DNA of 24,464 nucleotides from Actinomycetota bacterium. GTDB taxonomy: Bacteria; Actinomycetota; Rubrobacteria; Rubrobacterales; Rubrobacteraceae. Under the pieces are notes generated by a model that searched no databases, was not told where the DNA came from, and was given only the letters and a program-made list of their open reading frames with translations. The stretch covers positions 1-24,464 of the forward strand of contig JAIVIG010000002.1 in NCBI GenBank assembly GCA_020200675.1, given 5' to 3'. Shown piece after piece: positions 14,367 to 20,862 of the stretch. The position numbers and the translations under genes were made by a program. The number at the start of each line of letters is the position of its first letter. The stretch's first letter is position 1.

Positions 14367-15413
14367 CTACTGTAGGGGCAGCGGGAGCTCGAACCACGCC
14401 GGATCGCGGCTAACCTCCACCTCGGAGACCCACTTGACCCAATCGTAACCGCGATAACCTGGGGCGACGAGCCTCAAGGGGAAGCCGTGCCCGGCAGAGA
14501 GCGGTTCGTCTTCGACGTGGGTAGCGAGCAGGAGGTCGCTCGCTTCTTCAAGCGAGAAGCGGCGGGCGTAGCCGGTCGAGGAGCGGAACAGGAGGCTCCG
14601 TGCGACATTTCTCATCCCGGCCCGTTCCAGCAACTCGTCCACCGGCGCCCCGCTCCAGCGCTGGACCGTGTACCAGCCGCCGGTGCAGTCGAGCGTGGCT
14701 TCCCGGACGGCGTCGCCGAGTGCCCGGACCTCTTCGTACGAGAAGATGGTCTCGCTCTCGACCTCGCCGTGCAGCCGGAGCTGCCAGCGGTCGCGTTCGA
14801 TCCGGGGGATCGGGTCGGTCATCCAGTTGGTGACGGGGTGGGCGTTGCCGGAGAAGCTACCCTCCTCGCGCGAGCCGGTGAAGCGGCGGCTGGATGCGGA
14901 AGGGGCGACGAGCGCGGCGAGCGCTTCCTCGACGGGCCAGAGGACGAAGCCGATAGCGAGCAGGCCCAGAAAACGTAGCGCCGCCCGACGGCCGATCAGG
15001 TCAGCCCGGCTCGGGCGCGGCCAGCGCAGGCCGAGGTGTACCAGGAACGGCGGGATCAGGAACAGCGAAAGCGCGACGTGCAGGCTGAGATCGGTCCAAC
15101 TCCCCAGCACCGGTACCGGGAAGCGCTCCAGCCCCCCGACGGCCCAGAGCAACCCCGTCACGAGCGACCCGAGAAACAAGATTCCTCCAATCGTCGCGAG
15201 TCCTGTGCCAACGCTCAATCCGCGGCGACGGAGAGACCGCCTCGATATGCCTACCTTCCACACGAGGAGCACGACCAGGGCGAGGCCGCCGGCGCGGTGC
15301 AGCCAGAACATCCACCGGCCGTCCGTTTCCCCGACCAGGAAGCCGCCCAGACCGCTCGCCAGCTCGAACCCCAGCAACACCAAGATGGCGACGTTGACAG
15401 CCCGGGCTTTCAT
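14367..15413 (-). CDS. Fused membrane domain + sulfite oxidase-type molybdopterin oxidoreductase
   Basis: This is a 348-aa two-part protein. Residues 1-165 contain about five hydrophobic segments (near 6-24, 36-55, 72-92, 108-127 and 145-162) with histidines at 39, 112 and 126 that could ligate heme, as in cytochrome b-type anchors. The last segment is preceded by an Arg pair (GRRAALRFLG, Arg142-Arg143), like a Tat signal. Residues 190-348 form a molybdopterin (Moco) domain: LDCTGGWY with Cys243 as probable Mo ligand, then GHGFPLRLVAPGYRGYDWVKWVSEVEV, the signature of sulfite oxidase/SoxC-like enzymes. The active site is probably outside the membrane. Substrate unknown (sulfite, or a protein methionine sulfoxide as in MsrP, are options). 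AGGG lies some distance before the ATG. Confidence 0.87.
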   Translation of the reverse strand: MKARAVNVAILVLLGFELASGLGGFLVGETDGRWMFWLHRAGGLALVVLLVWKVGISRRSLRRRGLSVGTGLATIGGILFLGSLVTGLLWAVGGLERFPVPVLGSWTDLSLHVALSLFLIPPFLVHLGLRWPRPSRADLIGRRAALRFLGLLAIGFVLWPVEEALAALVAPSASSRRFTGSREEGSFSGNAHPVTNWMTDPIPRIERDRWQLRLHGEVESETIFSYEEVRALGDAVREATLDCTGGWYTVQRWSGAPVDELLERAGMRNVARSLLFRSSTGYARRFSLEEASDLLLATHVEDEPLSAGHGFPLRLVAPGYRGYDWVKWVSEVEVSRDPAWFELPLPLQ

Positions 15414-15526
15414 GGCACAAGTCTAGCCCTTCGGCAAGGCCCAGGACCACGCTAGCGGCCGCGACGCCTGTCCGTGATCTTCGCTTCGACCCCACGTCCG
15501 TTCGAAGCGCCGTGAAGGTCTCCGCA

Positions 15527-15595
15527 GGGACAAACGCCCATCCGAATGCGGGACAAATGCCCATACGAGTATGGGACGTATTTCCTATATATCCG
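15527..15595. repeat. Three tandem 23-bp repeats (operator-like array) before the 70-aa gene
   Basis: Copies start at 15527, 15550 and 15573, each opening with GGGAC. Copies 1 and 2 agree at 18 of 23 positions (GGGACAAA, then C/T, GCCCAT). The third is degenerate but keeps GGGAC and the spacing. Copy 2 contains CCCATAC-GA-GTATGGG, a perfect palindrome at 15560-15575. The array ends on a TATATAT box (15586-15592), so it overlaps the -35 position of that promoter. This is the layout of a multi-site activator or repressor. Confidence 0.7.
15586..15592 (+). promoter_or_regulatory. Probable -10 box of the 70-aa gene
   Basis: TATATAT lies 85 bases before the start codon and directly after the 23-bp repeats. 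No -35 hexamer is seen upstream because that place is occupied by repeat copy 2, suggesting activator-dependent transcription. Confidence 0.45.
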
Positions 15596-15626
15596 GTGCC
15601 CTGCCCGGCCTAAGATTCTGATTAGA

Positions 15627-15647
15627 GGCGATCCACCGGGGATCGCC
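15627..15647 (+). promoter_or_regulatory. Hairpin in the leader of the 70-aa gene
   Basis: GGCGATCC (15627-15634) and GGATCGCC (15640-15647) form an 8-bp perfect stem with a 5-base loop, 29 bases before the ATG. It may stabilise or control the leader RNA; no known riboswitch class matches. Confidence 0.5.
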
Positions 15648-15676
15648 CGGAGACAGAGCAAAGGAGCAGCAGGGAT

Positions 15677-15889
15677 ATGAGAAGCGCACTGTATCAGCCA
15701 GCATCGGACCGGACCGCTCAGATCCTTCGGGAAGCGTCGATAGTTTCCGGGGCCATAGCCCGCCACCGGCGAGAAGCCACCCTACAGGGTAGGACCGAGG
15801 AGGCACGCGAGATGGAGACCTTGGGTTCCGGGGTATCCAGGATGGTTCTCGGGTTTGTCCAACCGTACCAGCAATCCAACGCGGCCTAA
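15677..15889 (+). CDS. Hypothetical 70-aa protein
   Basis: AAGGAG and a nearer CAGGG precede the ATG. The protein has no recognised domain and is mostly helical and basic in the middle (EASIVSGAIARHRREATLQGRTEEAREME), followed by a more hydrophobic C-terminal stretch (SRMVLGFVQPY). The gene is unusually well equipped with signals: a tandem 23-bp array, a -10 box, a leader hairpin and a strong hairpin directly after its stop. It therefore looks like a genuinely regulated, probably abundant small gene, but its function is unknown. Confidence 0.7.
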   Translation: MRSALYQPASDRTAQILREASIVSGAIARHRREATLQGRTEEAREMETLGSGVSRMVLGFVQPYQQSNAA

Positions 15890-15890
15890 A

Positions 15891-15925
15891 GCGGTGTGCG
15901 GAAGGTCATTCCTTCCGCACACCGC
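15891..15925. terminator. Strong 15-bp hairpin after the 70-aa gene
   Basis: A perfect stem of 15 bp (GCGGTGTGCGGAAGG, 15891-15905, with 15911-15925) and a TCATT loop begin one base after the stop codon of the 70-aa gene. It has no T-tract, so it may be a terminator of an unusual type, an mRNA-stabilising hairpin or a bidirectional block between convergent genes. Confidence 0.6.
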
Positions 15926-15938
15926 GCCGACAGCAGTC

Positions 15939-15990
15939 AGCCATCAGCATTCAGCTTTTTGTTCTTGCTGATAGCTGAACGCTGATGGCT
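15939..15990. repeat. Imperfect 18-bp inverted repeat built from a 7-bp NGCTGAN unit
   Basis: AGCCATCAGCATTCAGCT (15939-15956) pairs with AGCTGAACGCTGATGGCT (15973-15990) with one mismatch. The right arm and preceding bases read as consecutive 7-base units (TGCTGAT, AGCTGAA, CGCTGAT, GGCT). The loop is 16 bases. Unlike its neighbours, the sequence is AT-richer than coding DNA nearby. Confidence 0.75.
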
Positions 15991-16017
15991 TTGTAGAAAG
16001 GCGCAGCCTTTCTGCAA
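15991..16017. repeat. 12-bp near-perfect hairpin before the end of the charged-protein gene
   Basis: TTGTAGAAAGGC (15991-16002) pairs with GCCTTTCTGCAA (16006-16017) with one mismatch (a possible G-U) and a 3-base loop. It directly continues the preceding hairpin and lies 7 bases beyond the stop of the minus-strand gene. Confidence 0.7.
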
Positions 16018-16023
16018 CACGCT

Positions 16024-16809
16024 CTAGTGATCATCCTGGCGGGCGAGCCATCCATCTCGCCTCTCCTTAAGCCACGTCATCCGAGCCCTGTTGGCAGCGA
16101 TTCTGGCCGGGCAGTCCGCTTGGGAAAGCTCGTCCACGTGCTTGTAGAAGATCTTCCCGCTGCTCATCAGCGCCACCAGCCCTTCTTCGGCCTGCCTCTG
16201 GTCTTCGGAGGCCAACCGCCGCAAAGCAACCGGTGACTCCCCCGGCTGCGGCTCGCCCAGCAGCTTGGCGAGCTGGCCGTCCTGGCGCAGCTCGCGCTCC
16301 CGCAGCTCCGTTTTCACGAACAACGCCCAAGCGGCGTCTTGCTGGGCCCGATCATGCTCCTCTCGTCGAGCTCGCTTACGCTCCTTGGCCCGCTTCTGCG
16401 GAAGGTCTTCCTGCCACTGCTTCGCCCCCTCGTCGCGGTGCGCTCCGTCGCGCAGTTCTCCGAGCTGTCGGCCGGCCTCGGTCTTCCGGACGGCCTCGAG
16501 CGCCTCCTCTAGTGGTTCCCCGGTCCGTTCAGCCCGGGCCTCCGCCTGGCGCGCCAAAACGGCGGTCGCCATCTCAGCCACCCGTTGTTCTTCGTGCATG
16601 GCCTTGCCCTGGGAACTCTCCCGTGCGGGGTGCGGGTGTTCTCCCGGCGATAGGGCAAGCAACGCGTCCTCCAACTCGACTTCTGTCCCGATGGTTTCCT
16701 GCAGCCCGACCAGCTTCCGCCGGTCGTGTTCGCGGGCGTACCCTGGCGAATCCTCCAACCGAACCGCTGTCTCGGCGAGCTTCTCGGTCGGCTTGTGGTC
16801 CGAGTCCAC
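16024..16809 (-). CDS. Hypothetical charged, coiled-coil protein (261 aa)
   Basis: This large hydrophilic protein has no recognised domain. The GTG at 16809 has AAGGGG about 7 bases upstream; longer frames (to 16926) lack a site and include the terminator sequence. Residues 75-190 are a highly charged helix (AVLARQAEARAERTG, KQWQEDLPQKRAKERKRARREEHDRAQQ), consistent with a long coiled coil. The C-terminal 60 residues (GLVALMSSGKIFYKHVDELSQAD, MTWLKERRDGWLARQDDH) look more globular. No hydrophobic membrane segment exists, so it is cytoplasmic. No function can be inferred. A terminator lies 38 bases upstream of its start, so its own promoter must be very close to or overlap that terminator. Confidence 0.75.
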   Translation of the reverse strand: MDSDHKPTEKLAETAVRLEDSPGYAREHDRRKLVGLQETIGTEVELEDALLALSPGEHPHPARESSQGKAMHEEQRVAEMATAVLARQAEARAERTGEPLEEALEAVRKTEAGRQLGELRDGAHRDEGAKQWQEDLPQKRAKERKRARREEHDRAQQDAAWALFVKTELRERELRQDGQLAKLLGEPQPGESPVALRRLASEDQRQAEEGLVALMSSGKIFYKHVDELSQADCPARIAANRARMTWLKERRDGWLARQDDH

Positions 16810-16847
16810 TACGCACCCCTTCTCTTCCGGCCGGGTCTCACCGCAAC

Positions 16848-16875
16848 AAAAAAGCCGCCCCTTCTTCCGGGCGGC
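16848..16875 (-). terminator. Rho-independent terminator (minus strand), probably of the zinc-ribbon gene
   Basis: On the minus strand a 7-bp GC stem (GCCGCCC, complement of 16869-16875, with GGGCGGC, complement of 16854-16860) is followed by six T residues (16848-16853). It lies 115 bases after the zinc-ribbon gene stop and only 38 bases before the charged-protein start. An attenuator role for that gene is an alternative. Confidence 0.75.
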
Positions 16876-16989
16876 GCCTCTATCAAAACAAAACCCACCT
16901 CTTGCTGTCCTCTGAGGATACCACAAGCGAGTGCCGGAGCCCGTCGTTAGTACCCCGACCCAACTCCTAAGAGACAGCTCCTTTTGGGA

Positions 16990-17253
16990 TCACAGGTTCC
17001 TCCTCTGGTCCCACGAACCTCGGATGCCCAGCGTCTCGGCGTCGAAGAGCACCACGTACCCGCAATTGCCGCAAGTGACTTTCACGACCCCCTCGCCTTC
17101 GGCGAGGTCTGTACTCTCCGCTTCCAAGAGTGCTCGAACGTAGGAAGCCTCGGCGAATCTCCAACTGCTGTCTCCGCAAGCCGGGCACTGGACGATTGCC
17201 TTCGAGCGCATCCAACCCTCCAGGATCTTGCGTTGCTCGGGATTTAGCGGCAA
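16990..17253 (-). CDS. Zinc-ribbon protein (87 aa)
   Basis: This small protein has two CxxC knuckles, QCPACGDSSW (Cys23/26 region) and VTCGNCGYV (about 61-64), separated by about 35 residues. This is the arrangement of a zinc-ribbon, and the pattern matches a common small actinobacterial hypothetical ('MPLTPEQR..LE.WM..K.....CPACG...V.V.CGNCGYV.LF'). It begins MPLNPEQRKILEGWM. The start is TTG, strongly supported by GAGGAGGT 3-4 bases upstream. It may bind nucleic acid or act as a metal site scaffold; the precise role is unknown. A terminator follows. Confidence 0.85.
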   Translation of the reverse strand: MPLNPEQRKILEGWMRSKAIVQCPACGDSSWRFAEASYVRALLEAESTDLAEGEGVVKVTCGNCGYVVLFDAETLGIRGSWDQRRNL

Positions 17254-17501
17254 CGGACCTCCTCATACGATGCCTCGGGTTCAGGCCGCCGTCCACGAGG
17301 ATTCTAATCCACGAGAAAGGGGCGCGGGGAGAACCGCCGGGGGTAGGAGGCAAAATAGACTCTTGCCGTAGGTAACCCGCCGGGACGCCCGCGCCGCTGG
17401 AATATTAAATCTCGCTCTGATTCGCCGGCCCTACGCCCACCACGATGAAGCGAGTCGGCCCGAGCGTACACCGCTGATAGGAGCACCCTACCGGCGGGTG
17501 T

Positions 17502-17529
17502 GTTACGGTTAGTTAGTCGTTACGGTTAG
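17502..17529 (+). repeat. Direct repeat of GTTACGGTTAG upstream of the membrane-protein gene
   Basis: GTTACGGTTAG occurs at 17502-17512 and 17519-17529, a 17-base step that places the copies about one and a half helical turns apart, 25-52 bases before the start at 17554. The position suits a regulator site or a -35/-10 substitute. The rest of the roughly 300-bp gap from 17254 shows nothing else. Confidence 0.45.
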
Positions 17530-17553
17530 CACTTGTAACCCGAACAGGACAGT

Positions 17554-17955
17554 GTGCCCGTGAGCTTTGTCAGCGAAGCGCTCGTCATCAGCGGCGTGGC
17601 CCTGGACCTGGTGGGGGCAACGGTGCTCTCTCACGCCCACAATGCCGAGTCTGCGCTCGAGCTGCGCGAGGAGATCGGCGGGGATGAGCGCGCACTCGGC
17701 GAGAAGGATGCCGTCGCTACCCACGCGCAGCTACTCTCGGAGAAGCGCGTCGGCTTTCTCATCCTGGCTTTCGGCCTCTCGTTGTACCTGACGGGGCTGG
17801 TGCTGAAATCCCCGGAAGGCGTAGTGCGGCCAAAAGATTATGAGGTACTCAGGATTAGTTTTGGAAGCTGCCGTTCTGGCCCACTGCCGAATCAGGGCTT
17901 TCCTCTAAACAGGGGAGATACGCAAACGACTAAAGGTGGCGGGGTACGTCCCTGA
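17554..17955 (+). CDS. Hypothetical small membrane protein (133 aa)
   Basis: This protein has two likely membrane segments, residues about 7-27 (ALVISGVALDLVGATVLSH) and about 66-85 (VGFLILAFGLSLYLTGLVL), with an acidic loop between them (ELREEIGGDERALGEKDAVAT). The C-terminal 45 residues after LKSPEG look disordered and lie in a frame that could be an accidental extension. No family is recognised. The start is GTG; a second GTG at 17560 is possible and AGGA lies nearby. It precedes the APC transporter gene by 58 bp on the same strand. Confidence 0.55.
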   Translation: MPVSFVSEALVISGVALDLVGATVLSHAHNAESALELREEIGGDERALGEKDAVATHAQLLSEKRVGFLILAFGLSLYLTGLVLKSPEGVVRPKDYEVLRISFGSCRSGPLPNQGFPLNRGDTQTTKGGGVRP

Positions 17956-18013
17956 GCCTGCAAAATGAGTAAGCCGAGTAGGCCGTAAGTAACCAACCCA
18001 CTCAGGAGTGGCA

Positions 18014-19966
18014 GTGGCCGAATCAAAGGATCGCCCGAAGAGCCTGATCAGACGATTCGGCCGTTGGCTGCTCGAAGCCCGAGCAGTAGAGCCAAAAGGC
18101 CGGGTGGCGAAGGAGGGGCAGCCCAAGCAGCACTCCTGGTGGCAGGTCATGTGCCTGACCGGTGTGGACTACTTCTCTACTTTGGGCTACATACCCGCCA
18201 TCGCGGGCCTGGCGGCCGGGGCTCTCTCGCCCGTTGCTACCCTGCTTATAGTGCTGCTGACGCTCTTCGGGATGCTGCCGATGTACCACCGCGTCGCCGA
18301 GAAGAGCCCCCATGGCCAGGGTTCGGTCGCGATGCTCGAGAGGCTGCTCTCGTTTTGGACGGCCAAGCTGTCCGTGCTCTGCCTGTTGGGGTTCGTGGCG
18401 ACCGCTTGGGTAGTCACGATCACCCTCTCCTCAGCGGATGCCACGGCCCACATAGTCGAGAACCCGTTCGTGTCGGAGTTCCTGGAGGGACGAGAGGTCG
18501 TCATCACCCTCTTGCTGCTGACGCTCTTGGGGGCGGTCTTCCTCAAGGGCTTCAAGGAAGCCATAGGCATCGCGGTGTTCCTGGTGGCGGCTTACCTGCT
18601 GCTGAACTCGATCGTGGTGGCCGTCGGCCTGTACGAGATCGCTACGCAACCCCAAAACCTCTCCAATTGGCAAAGCGCGCTGTTTTCCAACCACGGCAAC
18701 CCGCTGACGATGCTCGGCGTGTCGCTCTTGGTCTTCCCGCAACTGGCTTTGGGGCTCTCGGGCTTCGAGACCGGGGTGAGCATGATGCCGCTGGTGCGCG
18801 GCGATGAGGGCGACGATCCGGAGCGCCCCGAGGGGCGCATCCGCAACACGCGCAAGATGCTGACCACAGCCGCCCTGATCATGAGCTTCTTCCTGATCAC
18901 AACAACCTTCGTTACGGCAGTGCTCATCCCTCTCGAGGAGTTCGAGTCCGGAGGCAGCGCCAATGGACGGGCGCTCGCATACGTGGCACACGAGTATCTA
19001 GGCGGCGCGTTCGGCACGATCTACGATCTGAGCACGATCACGATTCTGTGGTTCGCGGGGGCGTCTGCGATGGCGGGTCTTCTGAACATTGTGCCCCGCT
19101 ACCTGCCCCGCTACGGCATGGCGCCGCAATGGGGGCGGGCGATAAGACCGTTGGTGCTGGTCTACACCGCCGTTGCTATAGCGATCACGATTATCTTCGA
19201 GGCCAGCGTGGACGCCCAGGCCGGGGCTTACGCGACCGGCGTCCTGGCGATGATGACCTCGGCGGCCGTCGCGGTGACCCTGGCTGCCGGGCGCGGGGGA
19301 TCGAAGCGAGGGGCGTTCGCGTTCGGGTTGGTTGCCCTGGTGTTCGTGTATGCTCTGCTGGCCAACGTGATACAGCGGCCCGACGGCATCATAATTGCCT
19401 CGTTCTTCATCGGGACGATCATCTTCACCTCGCTCGTCTCGCGGGTGTGGCGCACGACCGAGCTACGGGCGGAGAAGATAGAGATTGACGAAACGGCCCA
19501 AAAGTTTATCGACGAAGTAGCTAACAAAAGCGAGATCCACCTAGTCGCGAACCGGCGCCAGGCGGGCGACAAGCGCGAGTACGACCTGAAAGAAAGAGAG
19601 CAGCGCGAGGACAACCACATCCCGGCCGACGAGTCGATCCTCTTCCTGGAAGTCGACGTGGACGACCCTTCGGAGTTCGCGGACGTGTTGGAGGTGAGGG
19701 GCATGGAGGTCGGCGGCCACTGGGTGCTATGCGCCAAAAGCTCGACCGTGCCGAACGCCATCGCCGCCTTCCTGCTCCATCTGCGCGACACGACCGGCAA
19801 GGAGCCGCACTGCTACTTCGGCTGGACGCAGGGCAACCCCATCGTGTACCTGTTCCGCTACCTCCTCTTCGGGGAGGGAGACACCGCGCCGGTCACCCAC
19901 GAGATCTTGAGGGAGGTCGAGCCGGACCCCAAGCGGCGTCCCATCATCCACGTCGGCGGTCGATAG
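18014..19966 (+). CDS. APC superfamily permease with a C-terminal cytoplasmic domain
   Basis: This 650-aa membrane transporter has about 12 hydrophobic segments between residues 45 and 470. The first has the APC hallmark VDYFSTLGYIPAIAGLAAGALSPVA. SPHGQGSVAMLERLL, ATAWVVTITLSSADATAHI, and PQLALGLSGFETGVSMMPLV follow, which fit amino-acid or potassium (KimA-like) permeases of this superfamily. About 170 residues at the C-terminus form a soluble region with EKIEIDETAQKFIDEVANKSEIHLVANRR and ESILFLEVDVDDPSEFADVL, possibly regulatory. The start at GTG 18014 is preferred because AGGAG lies 5 bases upstream; the GTG at 18008 overlaps that site. No c-di-AMP (ydaO) type riboswitch could be recognised upstream, so K+ transport is not established. 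Confidence 0.88.
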   Translation: MAESKDRPKSLIRRFGRWLLEARAVEPKGRVAKEGQPKQHSWWQVMCLTGVDYFSTLGYIPAIAGLAAGALSPVATLLIVLLTLFGMLPMYHRVAEKSPHGQGSVAMLERLLSFWTAKLSVLCLLGFVATAWVVTITLSSADATAHIVENPFVSEFLEGREVVITLLLLTLLGAVFLKGFKEAIGIAVFLVAAYLLLNSIVVAVGLYEIATQPQNLSNWQSALFSNHGNPLTMLGVSLLVFPQLALGLSGFETGVSMMPLVRGDEGDDPERPEGRIRNTRKMLTTAALIMSFFLITTTFVTAVLIPLEEFESGGSANGRALAYVAHEYLGGAFGTIYDLSTITILWFAGASAMAGLLNIVPRYLPRYGMAPQWGRAIRPLVLVYTAVAIAITIIFEASVDAQAGAYATGVLAMMTSAAVAVTLAAGRGGSKRGAFAFGLVALVFVYALLANVIQRPDGIIIASFFIGTIIFTSLVSRVWRTTELRAEKIEIDETAQKFIDEVANKSEIHLVANRRQAGDKREYDLKEREQREDNHIPADESILFLEVDVDDPSEFADVLEVRGMEVGGHWVLCAKSSTVPNAIAAFLLHLRDTTGKEPHCYFGWTQGNPIVYLFRYLLFGEGDTAPVTHEILREVEPDPKRRPIIHVGGR

Positions 19967-20200
19967 CACGTTTCCATGCACCATCCGAAGGATGCAGGAG
20001 AGCTCACGTCGAATTGAGCAACATCGAAAAGAGTTGCTTACAGCCTTCTACAAGTTACGAAAACTTCTCGGAAGCCATTCATGAGATGGGTTCTAGTAGG
20101 TCTCTGGTCCTACTCAGATTCCGTCTCCAGGCCGATGTCGCCCGGTCCGTCACGGCGTAAGGTTAGACCATAAGTTGTTGGCTACCGTAAGGAGCGGATA

Positions 20201-20629
20201 ATGCAGACGGAAGAGCAGAACTACGGGATGATCGGGGAGCACGGCGCGAACCCGGCGTCGATGAGCGCGCAGGAGGAGAAGAGCTGGTCCGTCCTCGCGC
20301 ACCTGAGCTTGTTCCTGAACCTGTTTACCGGGTTTCTGGGGCCGATCGCGGCGCTGGTGATCTGGCTGGTCTACAAGGATCGCTCGCAAAAGGTAGCGTT
20401 CCACGCGCTCCAGTCGATGTGGTACCAGGTGACGTGGCTCGTGCTCCTAGGCGTCGGTTGGGCATTCACGGGGCTCTTGATGCTGATCTTGATCGGCTTC
20501 CTCCTCGTGCCGGTGATGGCCCTACTGACCCTGGTGCCCTTCGTCCACGCCGCCTACGCGGCCCATAGGGTGAGCCAGGGCGACGAGTACCGCTACCCCT
20601 TCGTCGCGGACCTGATAGAGGACCGTTAG
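20201..20629 (+). CDS. DUF4870 family membrane protein
   Basis: This 142-aa protein has the DUF4870/Tic20-like pattern. KSWSVLAHLSLFLNLFTGFLGPIAALVIWLVYKDRSQKVAFHALQSMWYQV contains the conserved 'A.l.HlS.l..........GPli.wl..kd.....fHa.qal' signature, followed by two membrane segments (residues about 80-120) and a conserved-type ending FVHAAYAAHRVSQGDEYRYPF. It is expected to span the membrane three or four times. Function is unknown in bacteria. An AAGGAGCGG site lies just before the ATG. A terminator follows it, so it is likely a single-gene unit. Confidence 0.9.
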   Translation: MQTEEQNYGMIGEHGANPASMSAQEEKSWSVLAHLSLFLNLFTGFLGPIAALVIWLVYKDRSQKVAFHALQSMWYQVTWLVLLGVGWAFTGLLMLILIGFLLVPVMALLTLVPFVHAAYAAHRVSQGDEYRYPFVADLIEDR

Positions 20630-20649
20630 GCAACACCCGACGGCACATC

Positions 20650-20681
20650 GAGGCCCCGCTCTCTGAGTCGGGGCCTCTTTT
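20650..20681 (+). terminator. Rho-independent terminator after the DUF4870 gene
   Basis: GAGGCCCCG (20650-20658) pairs with CGGGGCCTC (20669-20677) as a 9-bp perfect stem, followed by TTTT (20678-20681) and TCTT. It lies 21 bases after the stop codon. Confidence 0.85.
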
Positions 20682-20862
20682 CTTCTCTGAGAACGGAGCA
20701 TGACCAACTCGACCGCCGAAGGTCCGAGGATGCGTCCGGAACCGGGACCGATGCGCTACCGTCTCTCGGGAAGAGAGCACTTCCCGAAAGGTGGGTGCAC
20801 GGAGCGGGTTAGAATAAGGTGCGGCTCCGAGAAGAGTTGGACACGGGTTCGGAGAGTTTCGT

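Noticed and set aside
17840..18013. Possible c-di-AMP riboswitch (ydaO type) upstream of the APC permease
   Set aside because: GGGGAGATACG and GGGGTACGTCCC look suggestive, but the conserved core and pairing elements of the class are not present.
20014..20160. A 48-codon TTG frame between the APC transporter and the DUF4870 gene
   Set aside because: The nearest AGGAG is 13 bases away, the composition shows no bias, and no domain is recognised.
20766..20787. 8-bp hairpin TCGGGAAG/CTTCCCGA upstream of the kinase
   Set aside because: It has no T-tract and no relation to a start site; it may just be part of the region between the DUF4870 terminator and the kinase promoter.
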